DNA of 64,000 nucleotides. Source: an uncultured Prevotella sp. (GTDB taxonomy: Bacteria; Bacteroidota; Bacteroidia; Bacteroidales; Bacteroidaceae). Numbering within the stretch: the first letter of the stretch is position 1; every line of letters begins with the position of its first letter. Positions 1 to 9,718 of the stretch are shown here, one piece after another. Where the stretch lies: the NCBI GenBank assembly GCA_900545525.1, contig UQZX01000009.1, positions 1 through 64,000 on the forward strand, written 5' to 3'. The notes under the pieces were generated by a model, which was not told the origin of the DNA, made no database searches, and saw only the letters and a list, made by a program, of their open reading frames with translations. Position numbers and translations under genes: made by a program.

Positions 1-850
<850 letters not shown>

Positions 851-919
851 TGCTTCGAAAGGCCGCTCGTTTTTCAGTCTTCTTCCCTTGCTTGTGCGCA
901 GCTTTGTCACCGTAATATC

Positions 920-1029
920 CAGGTGGCTATGGCGGCGGGGTTCCACCTCTTCCCATTCCGAACAGAGCAGTTAAGCCCGCCATCGCCGATGGTACTGCAA
1001 TGCAATGCGGGAGAGTAGGCAGCCGCCGT
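920..1029 (+). rRNA. rrf: 5S ribosomal RNA
   Basis: The conserved 5S core (GGGGTTCCACCTCTTCCCATTCC, then GAACAGAGCAGTTAAGCCC) lies at 937-982, and GGGAGAGTAGG near the 3' side. The terminal helix can form between AGGTGGCT at 921-928 and AGCCGCC at 1021-1027 with G-U pairs, which sets the ends to within a few bases. It follows 23S in the usual rRNA operon order. Confidence 0.95.
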
Positions 1030-1040
1030 CTTTGAGTCAT

Positions 1041-1082
1041 GTCCCCGGTGTTCCCCACGGAGCGCCGGGGACTTCTTTTTTT
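1041..1082 (+). terminator. rRNA operon terminator
   Basis: GTCCCCGGTG (1041-1050) pairs with CGCCGGGGAC (1063-1072) with one wobble, and the hairpin is followed by a T-rich run to 1082. It lies right after the 5S gene. Confidence 0.9.
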
Positions 1083-1087
1083 GCTCC

Positions 1088-1176
1088 TATCTCTTCTTTT
1101 TTGCCCCTCTCTTGCCTTGTGTCTTGTGCCTTTCTCTTCTTTTTTGTCCTCTTGTGTCTTTCTCTTCTTTTTTCCA
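1088..1176 (+). repeat. polypyrimidine tract with three TCTCTTCTTTTTT copies
   Basis: Between the rRNA terminator and the end of the response regulator gene the + strand is almost entirely C and T. The word TCTCTTCTTTTTT occurs at 1090-1102, 1133-1145 and 1161-1173. No credible gene overlaps it. A homopurine-homopyrimidine tract of this length could form unusual DNA structure; that is inference. Confidence 0.6.
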
Positions 1177-1253
1177 GAACAGGAAAAATCTCATGTTTAA
1201 TTTTGTTCCAGAGGATGTGCCTGCGGGTATGCAGAGATGGAAGCAATGAACTC

Positions 1254-2009
1254 TTACCTGTCAATCCACTCTTTTAGTCGTTGTGCCTTCTCCTTGCTGA
1301 CTGTTATTTTTGTGTCAGGATAGCCCTTTAGGCGGACTATAAGTTTACCACCGAAATAATTTCCGAGAAACAATACATGTTCTATGCTGATAATGTACTG
1401 GCGGTTTGCGCGGAAGAAACAGTCCGGATTGAGTTGCTGCTCAAGTTCGTCCATTGACACATTGACGGCTTCGGAAGTTCCGTTGTTGAGGCGAAGATAC
1501 ACTGTCTTGTTCTCCGTTTCAATGTGGTTGATATCCGAGACTCGAACCGTCTTATATCCGTCACGGTAAGGCAACAGAAAGCGCTCACGATAACGGCACT
1601 GGTTCTTCTGTAACGAATCAAAGAGCTGCCGGAGATTCTCATCGGCATAATTCCGGCCTGCTTTGGCCGCCTTATCTATGGCCGCTTCAAGCTCATCGGC
1701 ATCCAAAGGCTTCAGAAGATAGTCGAAACTATTAAACTTAAAAGCCTGTACAGCATATTCATCGTAGGCTGTGGTGAATATGATGGGAACAGATACCGGG
1801 GCATATTTCAATGCCTCGAAACTCAAACCGTCGGCAAGACGGATATCCGCAAGGATAAGGTCTGCTGTCTTTCCTGACTGGAAGAACCCGACCGTTTCCT
1901 TTATGCTTGCCAACGGACCCTCGACGGCAAACGCCGTGTCGATATCGTTCAGCAGTCTTACAAGGCGCATGGCGTTGCGCCGTTCGTCTTCAAGAATCAG
2001 TATCTTCAT
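1254..2009 (-). CDS. LytTR-type response regulator
   Basis: The 251-residue product has an N-terminal receiver domain: acidic pocket ED at residues 7-8, phospho-acceptor D55 in LADIR, T79/T80 and K100 in LLKP. A C-terminal LytTR DNA-binding domain follows (about 150-248; conserved FFRANRQYI). The frame can be extended to a TTG at 2018, but ATG at 2009 begins the expected MKILILEDE, so it was chosen. The start lies inside the 3' end of the sensor kinase gene (20-base overlap), so the two form a translationally coupled pair. Because the pair is divergent from the RND efflux operon, it probably controls that operon; this is inference from position and the repeats at 3308-3338. Confidence 0.93.
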   Translation of the reverse strand: MKILILEDERRNAMRLVRLLNDIDTAFAVEGPLASIKETVGFFQSGKTADLILADIRLADGLSFEALKYAPVSVPIIFTTAYDEYAVQAFKFNSFDYLLKPLDADELEAAIDKAAKAGRNYADENLRQLFDSLQKNQCRYRERFLLPYRDGYKTVRVSDINHIETENKTVYLRLNNGTSEAVNVSMDELEQQLNPDCFFRANRQYIISIEHVLFLGNYFGGKLIVRLKGYPDTKITVSKEKAQRLKEWIDR

Positions 2010-3081
2010 AGGATGCAATATTTTTAATGACCGGCAGGCTTACCGAATATAATTTTTCGGCATCTTCTATCTTGACCTTTTTGTCGCATAGCAAGGCATA
2101 CCGTTCCACAATGTTCTTATGCCCCAAGCCAGTTGATTCCATTTTTGACAACAGAGGTGATTTAATGTTGCTCACCGTGATGTAACCGTCAGACAGCGTG
2201 ATGTTAACAAACAGCGGATGTTCCCTTGAAAAGCTGTTATGCTTTATGGCATTCTCTACAAGAAGCTGCAATACAGCCGGAGGAAGAAAACCATTGCACT
2301 CTTTGACCTCCGGACTGATTTTCGCAACGACACCACCGCCGTGACGCTCTTTCATAAGAAACAAGTACGAATCCAGAAACTTTATTTCATCTGCAACGGG
2401 TATCAGGTTCCGGTCAAGATTGGCAATGATGTACCGGTACACTTTCGACAAATTGTCCAGAAACGTCCCGGCAAGTTTGCCGTCTTCTTCAATCAGTTCA
2501 AGCAGGTTGTTGAAACTGTTGAACATGAAATGCGGGTTGATTTGCAGTTTCAGGGAGTTGAGTTGCGACTGCAATGCGATTTCCTTTTCCTTCATCAGTG
2601 CCATTTCGAGAGCCTGCTTCTCGTCGCGTGCCTTGATGTAGGATTGAAGGTAGAACGTGTTGGCATAGACACTTGACAGGAAGGTGGCTATCATGGCAAA
2701 GGTATATGCGCCTTTCATGTTTAGAAGTTCGTCCATAACATTGTTCCCCGTTTCGCTCCACAGAAGGTTGAAAATGGAAATCATGCCGAAAGCCACCAGA
2801 TTGTTGAGCATCAACAGGCACGAAGCATAGACGATAACCCTGATATAAGAGGCTTTGAACGGGAATACCCTGAATACGATATAGCAGAATCCCAACGAGG
2901 TGTATGTGAAGAGCATACACAGCAGGAAGTCGATGAAATAGTCCGTCACCGCTATTTCCTGCAACTGTCGGGCGGTGTCATTATCCAGTACCAGCCAAAT
3001 GATGATGTATAGCGCGTATGATACGGCTGACAGCAGCAGGCCGTTCTGCCAATTCAATGTTTTTATATTCTTTTGGGACAT
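1990..3081 (-). CDS. LytS/YehU-like sensor histidine kinase
   Basis: A 363-residue membrane kinase of the His_kinase family (PF06580 type). Four hydrophobic segments are visible (about 13-32, 47-72, 80-107, 122-145), then a coiled linker. The phospho-acceptor H184 sits in LQINPHFMFNSF. An ATPase domain follows, with the N-box in LVENAIKHNS and a G-box in STGLGHKNI. There is no separate periplasmic sensor domain, so sensing probably occurs in or near the membrane. It partners with the overlapping LytTR regulator. A TAnnTTTG box at 3110-3117 on the minus strand would start the mRNA some 20 bases before the ATG. Confidence 0.93.
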   Translation of the reverse strand: MSQKNIKTLNWQNGLLLSAVSYALYIIIWLVLDNDTARQLQEIAVTDYFIDFLLCMLFTYTSLGFCYIVFRVFPFKASYIRVIVYASCLLMLNNLVAFGMISIFNLLWSETGNNVMDELLNMKGAYTFAMIATFLSSVYANTFYLQSYIKARDEKQALEMALMKEKEIALQSQLNSLKLQINPHFMFNSFNNLLELIEEDGKLAGTFLDNLSKVYRYIIANLDRNLIPVADEIKFLDSYLFLMKERHGGGVVAKISPEVKECNGFLPPAVLQLLVENAIKHNSFSREHPLFVNITLSDGYITVSNIKSPLLSKMESTGLGHKNIVERYALLCDKKVKIEDAEKLYSVSLPVIKNIASYEDTDS

Positions 3082-3109
3082 ATTGTGTGCAAAGTTACTT
3101 TATATTGCG

Positions 3110-3117
3110 CAAATATA
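3110..3117 (-). promoter_or_regulatory. -7 box of the sensor kinase operon
   Basis: Reads TATATTTG on the minus strand, matching the Bacteroidetes TAnnTTTG box. The expected start site is near 3103 and the kinase ATG is at 3081. The -33 box is not clear. The rest of the 385-base divergent gap (3082-3466) holds the repeats at 3308-3338 and the promoter of the efflux operon. Confidence 0.55.
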
Positions 3118-3307
3118 AGACTTTACTTCTTCTTTTGGCCGGTTAAAACCGACTGAAACAGACAAAACAGCTTTTGAAGCAGATAAAAATGGATGTTGAA
3201 GCATAGCGGAGAGCATATTTCTATCGGCTAAAAGACAACGTGACAAAGGCCTTGTCATAAAGTAAAATGACTTATATTGCAAAGTAATATAACTTATGCA
3301 TCCGATA

Positions 3308-3338
3308 TTTCGGAAGCCGCTTTCATCGTTTCGGAAGC
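3308..3338 (+). promoter_or_regulatory. candidate LytTR operator: two TTTCGGAAGC repeats 21 bp apart
   Basis: TTTCGGAAGC occurs at 3308-3317 and exactly again at 3329-3338, so the repeat start points are 21 bp apart (two helical turns). LytTR regulators such as AgrA, AlgR and VirR bind pairs of about 9-bp direct repeats at this spacing. The pair lies 30-60 bp upstream of the -33 region of the efflux promoter. The second copy also pairs with CTTCCG at 3344-3349. The assignment to this regulator is inference. Confidence 0.5.
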
Positions 3339-3366
3339 GTTTTCTTCCGTTTCGACTATATTCTTA

Positions 3367-3398
3367 CTTGCAGGCATATTGGGTACAGAATATCTTTG
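3367..3398 (+). promoter_or_regulatory. promoter of the RND efflux operon
   Basis: A -33-like CTTG (3367-3370), a 20-bp spacer and TATCTTTG at 3391-3398 match the Bacteroidetes housekeeping promoter. Transcription should start near 3405, leaving a leader of about 60 bases before the ATG at 3467. Confidence 0.7.
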
Positions 3399-3466
3399 CA
3401 CCCCCAAAAGCGGCATTACAGTAATGTATGAGGATTAAATAAAGAGTGAAAAAACAATAAGAACAG

Positions 3467-4588
3467 ATGAATCGACGAACATGGATTGCCTGTGTCACGG
3501 CAACGGCAATTTTGGCTGTCTCACTGACAGCTTGCAAAAAGGAACAGAAAGAACAGGAAACGGGACTGACGTTATCCGTCATGGTAGTCTCTTCCCGGTC
3601 TGTTGAATTTCAGGAAACTTATTCCGCCTCCATACGCGGACGGCAGGATGTGGACATCATGCCCCAAGTGTCGGGCCGTATCACCCGCCTTTGCGTGAAA
3701 GAGGGCGAACGTGTGAGGACCGGGCAGGTGCTTGCCGTCATTGACCAGGTGCCTTACCGGGCGGCATTGCGCACGGCGCAGGCAAACGTCAGCGCGGCAC
3801 AGGCAAAAGTGGAAACGGCGCGAATCGAACGGCGAGGCAAGCAAGCCTTGTTTGACGGAAAAGTAATATCCGATTACGAACTTTCCATCGCCCGAAACCA
3901 ACTGGCAGTGGCACTTGCCGAACTTGAGCAGGCAAAGGCGCAGGAGACGGATGCCCGCAATAACCTCTCATATACCGAAATTAAAAGTCCGAGCAACGGA
4001 GTGGTGGGCACGCTGCCCCTACGCACCGGCGCACTTGTCAGTCCCGGCATGGCGCAGCCGTTCACGGTGGTGTCGGACAACTCGGAGATATACGTCTATT
4101 TCTCCGTTTCCGAAAACAAACTGCGCCAGCTAAGGGCACGGTACGGCTCTGTAGACAATATGATTTCCGGGATGCCGGAAGTCGGCCTGCAACTGAACGA
4201 CGGTACGCTATATAATAAGAAAGGGCGGATAGAGACCGTCAGCGGCATAGTAAGCACCGCCACCGGAGCGGTGCAGATAAAAGCCCTGTTCCCCAATCCC
4301 GACCGTGAGCTGCTGAGCGGAACCATCGGCAACGTCATTCTGCAAGGGCAGAATACGGATGCCATCCTTATTCCCATGACCGCCACCATCGAACTACAGG
4401 ACAAGATTATCGCCTACCGCCTTAAAAACGGAAAGGCAGAAGCCGCCTACCTGAACGTGGACCGCCTGAACGACGGCAACCACTTCGTTGTAAAGCAGGG
4501 CTTGTCCGTGGGCGACACCATCATAACCGAAGGCGTGGGGCAGGTAAAGGAAGGAATGATTGTCACACCTAAAACAACAAAGCAATGA
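3467..4588 (+). CDS. RND efflux periplasmic adaptor (membrane fusion lipoprotein, AcrA family)
   Basis: A 373-residue periplasmic adaptor that bridges an inner-membrane RND pump and an outer-membrane channel. It starts with a lipoprotein signal whose lipobox LTAC puts the lipidated cysteine at residue 23. The order is lipoyl half (VSGRITRLCVKEGERV), a helical hairpin (about 95-150), second lipoyl half (SPSNGVVGTLPLRTGALV), then beta-barrel and membrane-proximal domains. The stop overlaps the start of the pump gene as ATGA. The length is usual for the family. Substrates cannot be read from sequence. Confidence 0.95.
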   Translation: MNRRTWIACVTATAILAVSLTACKKEQKEQETGLTLSVMVVSSRSVEFQETYSASIRGRQDVDIMPQVSGRITRLCVKEGERVRTGQVLAVIDQVPYRAALRTAQANVSAAQAKVETARIERRGKQALFDGKVISDYELSIARNQLAVALAELEQAKAQETDARNNLSYTEIKSPSNGVVGTLPLRTGALVSPGMAQPFTVVSDNSEIYVYFSVSENKLRQLRARYGSVDNMISGMPEVGLQLNDGTLYNKKGRIETVSGIVSTATGAVQIKALFPNPDRELLSGTIGNVILQGQNTDAILIPMTATIELQDKIIAYRLKNGKAEAAYLNVDRLNDGNHFVVKQGLSVGDTIITEGVGQVKEGMIVTPKTTKQ

Positions 4589-7500
4589 ACCTGCGCTTCT
4601 TCATAGACCGCCTGGTGTTTTCGGGCGTCATCTCCGTGGTGATTGTCCTGATGGGCGTCATTGCGATGTTCTCGCTTCCCGTGGAACAATATCCGGACAT
4701 CGCTCCACCCACCATCAACGTATGGGCAACCTACCCCGGTGCCAATGCAGAGACGGTGCAGAAAGCTGTGATCGTTCCTCTGGAAGAGGCAATCAACGGT
4801 GTGGAGGACATGACCTACATGACCTCCACGGCATCCAACACGGGCGATGCTTCCATCAACATCTATTTCAAGCAGGGTGCCAACGCCGACATGGCGGCGG
4901 TCAATGTGCAGAACCGCGTGAACGGCGTGTTGAGCCAGCTTCCGGCAGAAGCGACCAAGACTGGTGTCACCACCGAGAAGCAGCAGAATGCCGAGTTGCT
5001 GACATTCGCCCTATACAGTCCCGACAACCGTTTCGACCAGACGTTTCTCAACAATTACGTGAAGATTAACGTAGAGCCGCGATTGAAACGCATCGGCGGT
5101 GTGGGAAAGGCACAGCTGTTCGGTTCCAACTACAGTATGCGCCTCTGGCTGCACCCCGACAAGATGGCGCAGTACGGGCTGATTCCCGATGACATCTCCT
5201 CCGTGCTGGCAAGGCAGAACATCGAGGCGGCAACAGGTTCGTTCGTAGCCAATCACCCCACGGCAAACGAATACACGATGAAGTATCGCGGCCGCCTCTC
5301 CACGGCGGAAGAATTCGGCGAACTTGTCATCAAGTCCCTGCCCGGCGGTGACGTACTGCGACTGAAAGATGTCGCCGATGTGGAGTTGGGCGACGAATAT
5401 TACAACTATTCCACCGAGGTGAACGGCCATCCGGCAGCCATCATGCTAATCAACCAAAAAGCAGGCTCCAACGCCTCAAGCACCATCAATGAGATTCACG
5501 AGGTACTTGATGAAATAGAACGCGACCTGCCGGAAGGGGCGGAGTTCGTGGTGCTTACCGATACCAACAAGTTCCTGTATGCCTCCATTAACTCTGTCAT
5601 ACGGACGCTTATCGAGGCGATACTTCTGGTTATCGTGGTAGTGTATGTGTTCCTGCAGGACATCAAGTCCACGCTTATACCCACGGTTTCCATCTTTGTT
5701 TCCATCATCGGCACGTTTGCCGTGATGTCGCTGATAGGTTTTTCCATCAACCTGCTAACGCTTTTCGCCCTTGTGCTTGCCATCGGTACGGTGGTGGACG
5801 ATGCCATTGTGGTGGTAGAGGCGGTGCAGGCAAAATTCGATGAGGGCTACCGGTCGCCGGTGCTTGCCGCCGATGATGCCATGAAGGGCGTTTCGTCCGC
5901 CATTCTCACCTCTACCATTATCTTTATGGCGGTGTTCATTCCTGTGGCAATGATGGGCGGCACTTCCGGGGCGTTCTATGCCCAGTTCGGCATAACGATG
6001 GCGGTTGCCGTGGGCATATCGGCTGTCAATGCCTTCACCCTCTCTCCGGCGTTGTGTGCTTTGTTCCTAAGACCTTATATTGACGAGCACGGCAACACGA
6101 AGAACAATTTTGCGGCACGATTCCGTAAGGCTTTCAATGCCGTATTCGACCGTTTGAGCCGCCGCTATGTACGTGGGGTACTATATATCATCCACCGCCG
6201 GTGGCTGTTGTGGGGAACGATTTCCGCCTCATTCGGTTTGCTGGTCTTGCTGGTCAATATCACGAAGACAGGACTTATTCCGCAGGAAGACACCGGAACG
6301 GTAATGGTAAGCATGAACACAAAGCCCGGCTCCTCCATGGCGCAGACCAACAGGGTGATGGCTCGTATCAACAGCCGTCTTGACAGCATCGGCGAGATTG
6401 AATACAGCGGAGCGGTAGGCGGATTCTCGTTCAGCGGTTCCGGTCCGTCGCAAGCCATGTATTTCATGACGCTCACAGACTGGGATCAGCGCAAGGGCGA
6501 AGGGCAGTCGGTAGATGACGTGATAGACAAGATTTATATCGCTACAGCCGACGTGCCCGATGCAACGGTATTTGCCATGGCACCTCCGATGATTGCCGGC
6601 TACGGCATGGGCAGCGGTTTCGAACTTTACTTGCAGGACAAGACCGGCGGCGACGTTGCCACTTTCAAGAAAGAGGCGGACCAGTTCGTAGAAGCATTGT
6701 CCCTCCGTCCTGAAATAGGAGAGGTCTATTCGTCTTTTGCCGCTGACTATCACCAGTATTGGGTGGATATTGATGCGGCAAAATGCGAGCAGTCGGGCGT
6801 GTCCCCGTCTGATGTACTGTCCACGCTTTCCGGCTATTATACGGGGTCGTATGTGTCGGACTTCAACCGTTTCTCCAAACTCTATCACGTCACCATGCAG
6901 GCACCGGCGGAATACCGCATAAACACGGAGTCGCTCAACATGATGTACGTGCGCACCGCCGACGGTAGCATGGCACCTCTGAGCCAGTTTGTGCGTCTGA
7001 CCAAAACCAACGGCCCTTCCGACCTTACGCGGTTCAATCTTTTCAACGCCATCGCCATCAACGGTTCTCCTGCATCGGACTACAGTTCCGGCCAGGCCAT
7101 CAAGGCTATCGGCGAGACGGCACGTGAGGTGCTTCCAGCCACTTGCAGTTACGAGTTCGGAGGCTTGTCGCGCGAGGAGAGCAAGACCACCAACAATGCC
7201 GCATTGATATTTGTGCTCTGCATGGTCCTGATATACCTGATACTCTGCGCCCTTTACGAAAGCGTGTTCATACCGTTTGCCGTGTTGCTGTCCGTGCCTT
7301 GCGGACTGATGGGCAGCTTCCTGTTTGCATGGCTGTTCGGGCTGGAGAACAACATCTATATGCAGACCGGACTGATTATGATTATCGGTTTGCTCGCCAA
7401 GACTGCCATCCTGCTGACCGAATACGCCGGCAAGCGGCGGTCGGAAGGCATGACATTGGCACAGGCGGCATACAGCGCGGCCAAGGTTCGTCTGCGCCCC

Positions 7501-7698
7501 ATCCTGATGACCGTGCTGTCAATGGTGTTCGGTCTTGTTCCGCTGATGATGGCTCACGGCGTGGGTGCCAACGGCAGCCGCTCGCTTGCCACAGGCGTAA
7601 TAGGCGGCATGATAGTGGGCACATTGGCACTGCTGTTTCTCGTGCCGTCGCTGTTCATAGCATTTCAATACATTCAGGAACGAGTTAAACGTAAGTAA
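4585..7698 (+). CDS. RND multidrug efflux transporter (AcrB/HAE1 family)
   Basis: A 1037-residue inner-membrane proton antiporter, full length compared with AcrB (1049). The proton-relay residues are kept: D405-D406 in VVDDAIVVVEA (AcrB D407/D408) and K939 in GLLAKTAILLTEY (AcrB K940). The N-terminal FFIDRLVFSGVIS and VEQYPDIAPP match the family. The first base of the gene lies inside the adaptor stop codon, so the two are coupled. No TolC/OprM-type outer-membrane gene follows; the operon ends at the hairpin 7766-7818. The pump presumably borrows an outer-membrane channel encoded elsewhere. Confidence 0.96.
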   Translation: MNLRFFIDRLVFSGVISVVIVLMGVIAMFSLPVEQYPDIAPPTINVWATYPGANAETVQKAVIVPLEEAINGVEDMTYMTSTASNTGDASINIYFKQGANADMAAVNVQNRVNGVLSQLPAEATKTGVTTEKQQNAELLTFALYSPDNRFDQTFLNNYVKINVEPRLKRIGGVGKAQLFGSNYSMRLWLHPDKMAQYGLIPDDISSVLARQNIEAATGSFVANHPTANEYTMKYRGRLSTAEEFGELVIKSLPGGDVLRLKDVADVELGDEYYNYSTEVNGHPAAIMLINQKAGSNASSTINEIHEVLDEIERDLPEGAEFVVLTDTNKFLYASINSVIRTLIEAILLVIVVVYVFLQDIKSTLIPTVSIFVSIIGTFAVMSLIGFSINLLTLFALVLAIGTVVDDAIVVVEAVQAKFDEGYRSPVLAADDAMKGVSSAILTSTIIFMAVFIPVAMMGGTSGAFYAQFGITMAVAVGISAVNAFTLSPALCALFLRPYIDEHGNTKNNFAARFRKAFNAVFDRLSRRYVRGVLYIIHRRWLLWGTISASFGLLVLLVNITKTGLIPQEDTGTVMVSMNTKPGSSMAQTNRVMARINSRLDSIGEIEYSGAVGGFSFSGSGPSQAMYFMTLTDWDQRKGEGQSVDDVIDKIYIATADVPDATVFAMAPPMIAGYGMGSGFELYLQDKTGGDVATFKKEADQFVEALSLRPEIGEVYSSFAADYHQYWVDIDAAKCEQSGVSPSDVLSTLSGYYTGSYVSDFNRFSKLYHVTMQAPAEYRINTESLNMMYVRTADGSMAPLSQFVRLTKTNGPSDLTRFNLFNAIAINGSPASDYSSGQAIKAIGETAREVLPATCSYEFGGLSREESKTTNNAALIFVLCMVLIYLILCALYESVFIPFAVLLSVPCGLMGSFLFAWLFGLENNIYMQTGLIMIIGLLAKTAILLTEYAGKRRSEGMTLAQAAYSAAKVRLRPILMTVLSMVFGLVPLMMAHGVGANGSRSLATGVIGGMIVGTLALLFLVPSLFIAFQYIQERVKRK

Positions 7699-7765
7699 AC
7701 TGCGTATGAAAACCATACGGCGGATTATATGTGAAGCCCCGGCTTGTTTTGTCGATGAGTTTAAG

Positions 7766-7818
7766 TCTTAAATAAAAGAGGAGGGGACTAAAAATTCACC
7801 CTCCTCTTTTATTTAAGA
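7766..7818. terminator. bidirectional terminator between converging genes
   Basis: A 20-bp perfect inverted repeat (7766-7785 with 7799-7818) and a 13-base loop. Each outer arm contains CTTTTATTT, so the hairpin can end transcription in both directions. It lies between the RND operon (+) and the BspA-like gene (-). Confidence 0.92.
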
Positions 7819-7842
7819 TTTATTATCTTTGACAATTATGTG

Positions 7843-9060
7843 TCATTTCTTTATCAATACTTTCTTGCCATTAACAATATTCAGTCCGGGCTGTGGATTT
7901 CTATGCATCCTGCCTTGCAGATCGTAATACGTAGTATTGTCTTTGTTTTGTTCGGCGTTAACAGCGTCTATTCCTGTCGGGTCAAATTCTTGTAAGTTGA
8001 AAAACTTGTTCCAATTAGCAGCGTTCTGATATGCCGACAATGAACCTTTAGGAACATAGACATTCATTGTTTGATACTGAGCGTCCGTAAAATAAAAGTC
8101 TCCTACACTTGGCGGAATAGCGGCGAGAGAGTAAAGGCTTGTCATTGCGGAGCAGCCCTCAAACGTTCTTTCTTCAATGTTCGTCACAGATGCAGGAATA
8201 GTTATGCTTGTCAGACTTGAGCATTTATAGAACATATATTCTGCTATATTTGTCAGAGAATAGGGGAGAGTAATGCTTTCAAGATTTGAACAGTTAGAGA
8301 AAGCCTGTTCTCCGATGTTCCTTACAGAGTTTGGGATGGATACCTTTGTCAGACCAGTGCACCCTTGGAACGCCCATGCACTGATATCAGTCACAGTATT
8401 GGGTATGGTTATTCCTGTCAGACCGGGGCAATAAAAGAAAGCTCCTTCTCCAATGCTTGTCACAGAACCCGGAATATCAAAACTTCCAGTCCTACCACCC
8501 GGATATTCTAATATGGCAGACATGTTTTTATTATAAAGTACTCCGGCATAGGATGTAAACTCTGTGTTATCTTTATCTACAAGTATTTCCGTAAGGTTAT
8601 TGCACAATGCAAACGGTCCTCTTGCGATACTTTTAACAGAACTTGGAATGGTGACACTTGTCAGTCCTGCACAGTTTCCGAAGGCAGCCCAACCGATGCT
8701 TGTCACTGAACCTGGAATGGTAATTTCCTTTAGTCCCGAGCATCTGTAGAAAGCGCTTGTTCCGATGATTGTTACGGAATTGGGTATTGTTACGTTCGTT
8801 AAGCCTGAACAGCCGTTAAAAGCATATTCCCCGATTGCCGTTACCGGGTATGTGGCATTGCCGTGGGTAACTGTTGCCGGGATAACGATGCTTCCTGAGT
8901 AACTGTTGACATCTCCGCTTGAAGTAACCTCACATGCCTTGTCATTACCGGTCAGGATATTATAATATATGCCATCAACTTCAAAGTCGTATGCCGATAT
9001 ACCCGTGCAGCACAGGAGGCATGCCAATGTAAGCAATGATTTCATGATATTCATATTCAT
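7843..9060 (-). CDS. secreted BspA-like leucine-rich repeat protein with T9SS-like tail
   Basis: A 405-residue exported protein; the signal peptide ends near residue 23 (GISA). Its body is about nine LRR_5 repeats of the BspA type, with the pattern IPxSVTxIGxxAFxxCxGL, as in adhesins and TpLRR proteins. The C terminus (about 365-405) has the short tail YDLQGRMHRNPQPGLNIVNG followed by KKVLIKK, common on Prevotella secreted proteins and resembling a type IX sorting tail. Three Met codons lie at 9060, 9054 and 9045, and any could be the start. It is the last gene of a three-gene minus-strand unit (16-base gap to the upstream gene). The ligand is unknown. Confidence 0.85.
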   Translation of the reverse strand: MNMNIMKSLLTLACLLCCTGISAYDFEVDGIYYNILTGNDKACEVTSSGDVNSYSGSIVIPATVTHGNATYPVTAIGEYAFNGCSGLTNVTIPNSVTIIGTSAFYRCSGLKEITIPGSVTSIGWAAFGNCAGLTSVTIPSSVKSIARGPFALCNNLTEILVDKDNTEFTSYAGVLYNKNMSAILEYPGGRTGSFDIPGSVTSIGEGAFFYCPGLTGITIPNTVTDISAWAFQGCTGLTKVSIPNSVRNIGEQAFSNCSNLESITLPYSLTNIAEYMFYKCSSLTSITIPASVTNIEERTFEGCSAMTSLYSLAAIPPSVGDFYFTDAQYQTMNVYVPKGSLSAYQNAANWNKFFNLQEFDPTGIDAVNAEQNKDNTTYYDLQGRMHRNPQPGLNIVNGKKVLIKK

Positions 9061-9076
9061 TCTTGATTTAGATTCA

Positions 9077-9688
9077 TTATTTTACAATGATGCAGCTAAC
9101 TTTTGCGTTAGGCTTAATCATAGAGGGAGTAGCCTTTATTCTAAACTCCTCTTCACCCTCATGGGCATAAAACTTGTTCAGGGTAGCTTTAGTAATGTCG
9201 GTTTCCGAGATGGTAAAAGAGAAATGCCCGTTTGGTGTTTCCATCATAAGAGGATAATAATAATAGCGTACGATAGAATAAGAATCTCTCATCATTGCCT
9301 CAGACACTTTCATGCCTATTCTCAGTTTCTTGTCGGCAGACATCGCATTAGGTATATAGAACGTCAAGGTCTCAATAGCACCATTCCCATCCAACGAACC
9401 GGTAATAACAACTTTGCCATTTTTCATGAAACTCAATTCAAGAGTGCCTTCCATTTCGTCCTCATCGACAGAGAATGAATCATATAGCCCCTGTATCTTT
9501 TTGGCAATCTGTGACCTTTTCATTCCTATTCTGAGACTTCTCAATCCGTTTTCGCCAATCACCAATCCTATGGTGCTCTTCTTTACCTGCGAAACATGTT
9601 CTTTCTCTACACTTGTGTCCTTTGTCTTGCTGTTACACACGCAAAAAGCAGTAAGCACAAACATCGTTGCTAATAATAATTTTTTCAT
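9077..9688 (-). CDS. exported protein of unknown function
   Basis: 203 residues with a hydrophobic signal segment (about 4-19) ending near CVCNSK; the cysteines there do not form a clean lipobox. I do not recognise the family. Two related stretches, SLRIGMKRSQIAKKI (about 51-65) and KLRIGMKVSEAMMRD (about 121-135), suggest two copies of a small domain in which a Gly-Met-Lys turn precedes a helix. It lies 30 bases downstream of the WG-repeat lipoprotein gene and 16 bases upstream of the BspA-like gene, so the three are probably one mRNA for surface or periplasmic proteins. Confidence 0.7.
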   Translation of the reverse strand: MKKLLLATMFVLTAFCVCNSKTKDTSVEKEHVSQVKKSTIGLVIGENGLRSLRIGMKRSQIAKKIQGLYDSFSVDEDEMEGTLELSFMKNGKVVITGSLDGNGAIETLTFYIPNAMSADKKLRIGMKVSEAMMRDSYSIVRYYYYPLMMETPNGHFSFTISETDITKATLNKFYAHEGEEEFRIKATPSMIKPNAKVSCIIVK

Positions 9689-9718
9689 AATGATATTCTG
9701 TCTTATATTATAGTTTTC

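Noticed and set aside
1254..2018. TTG start at 2018 for the response regulator
   Set aside because: ATG at 2009 gives the standard receiver start MKILILEDE.
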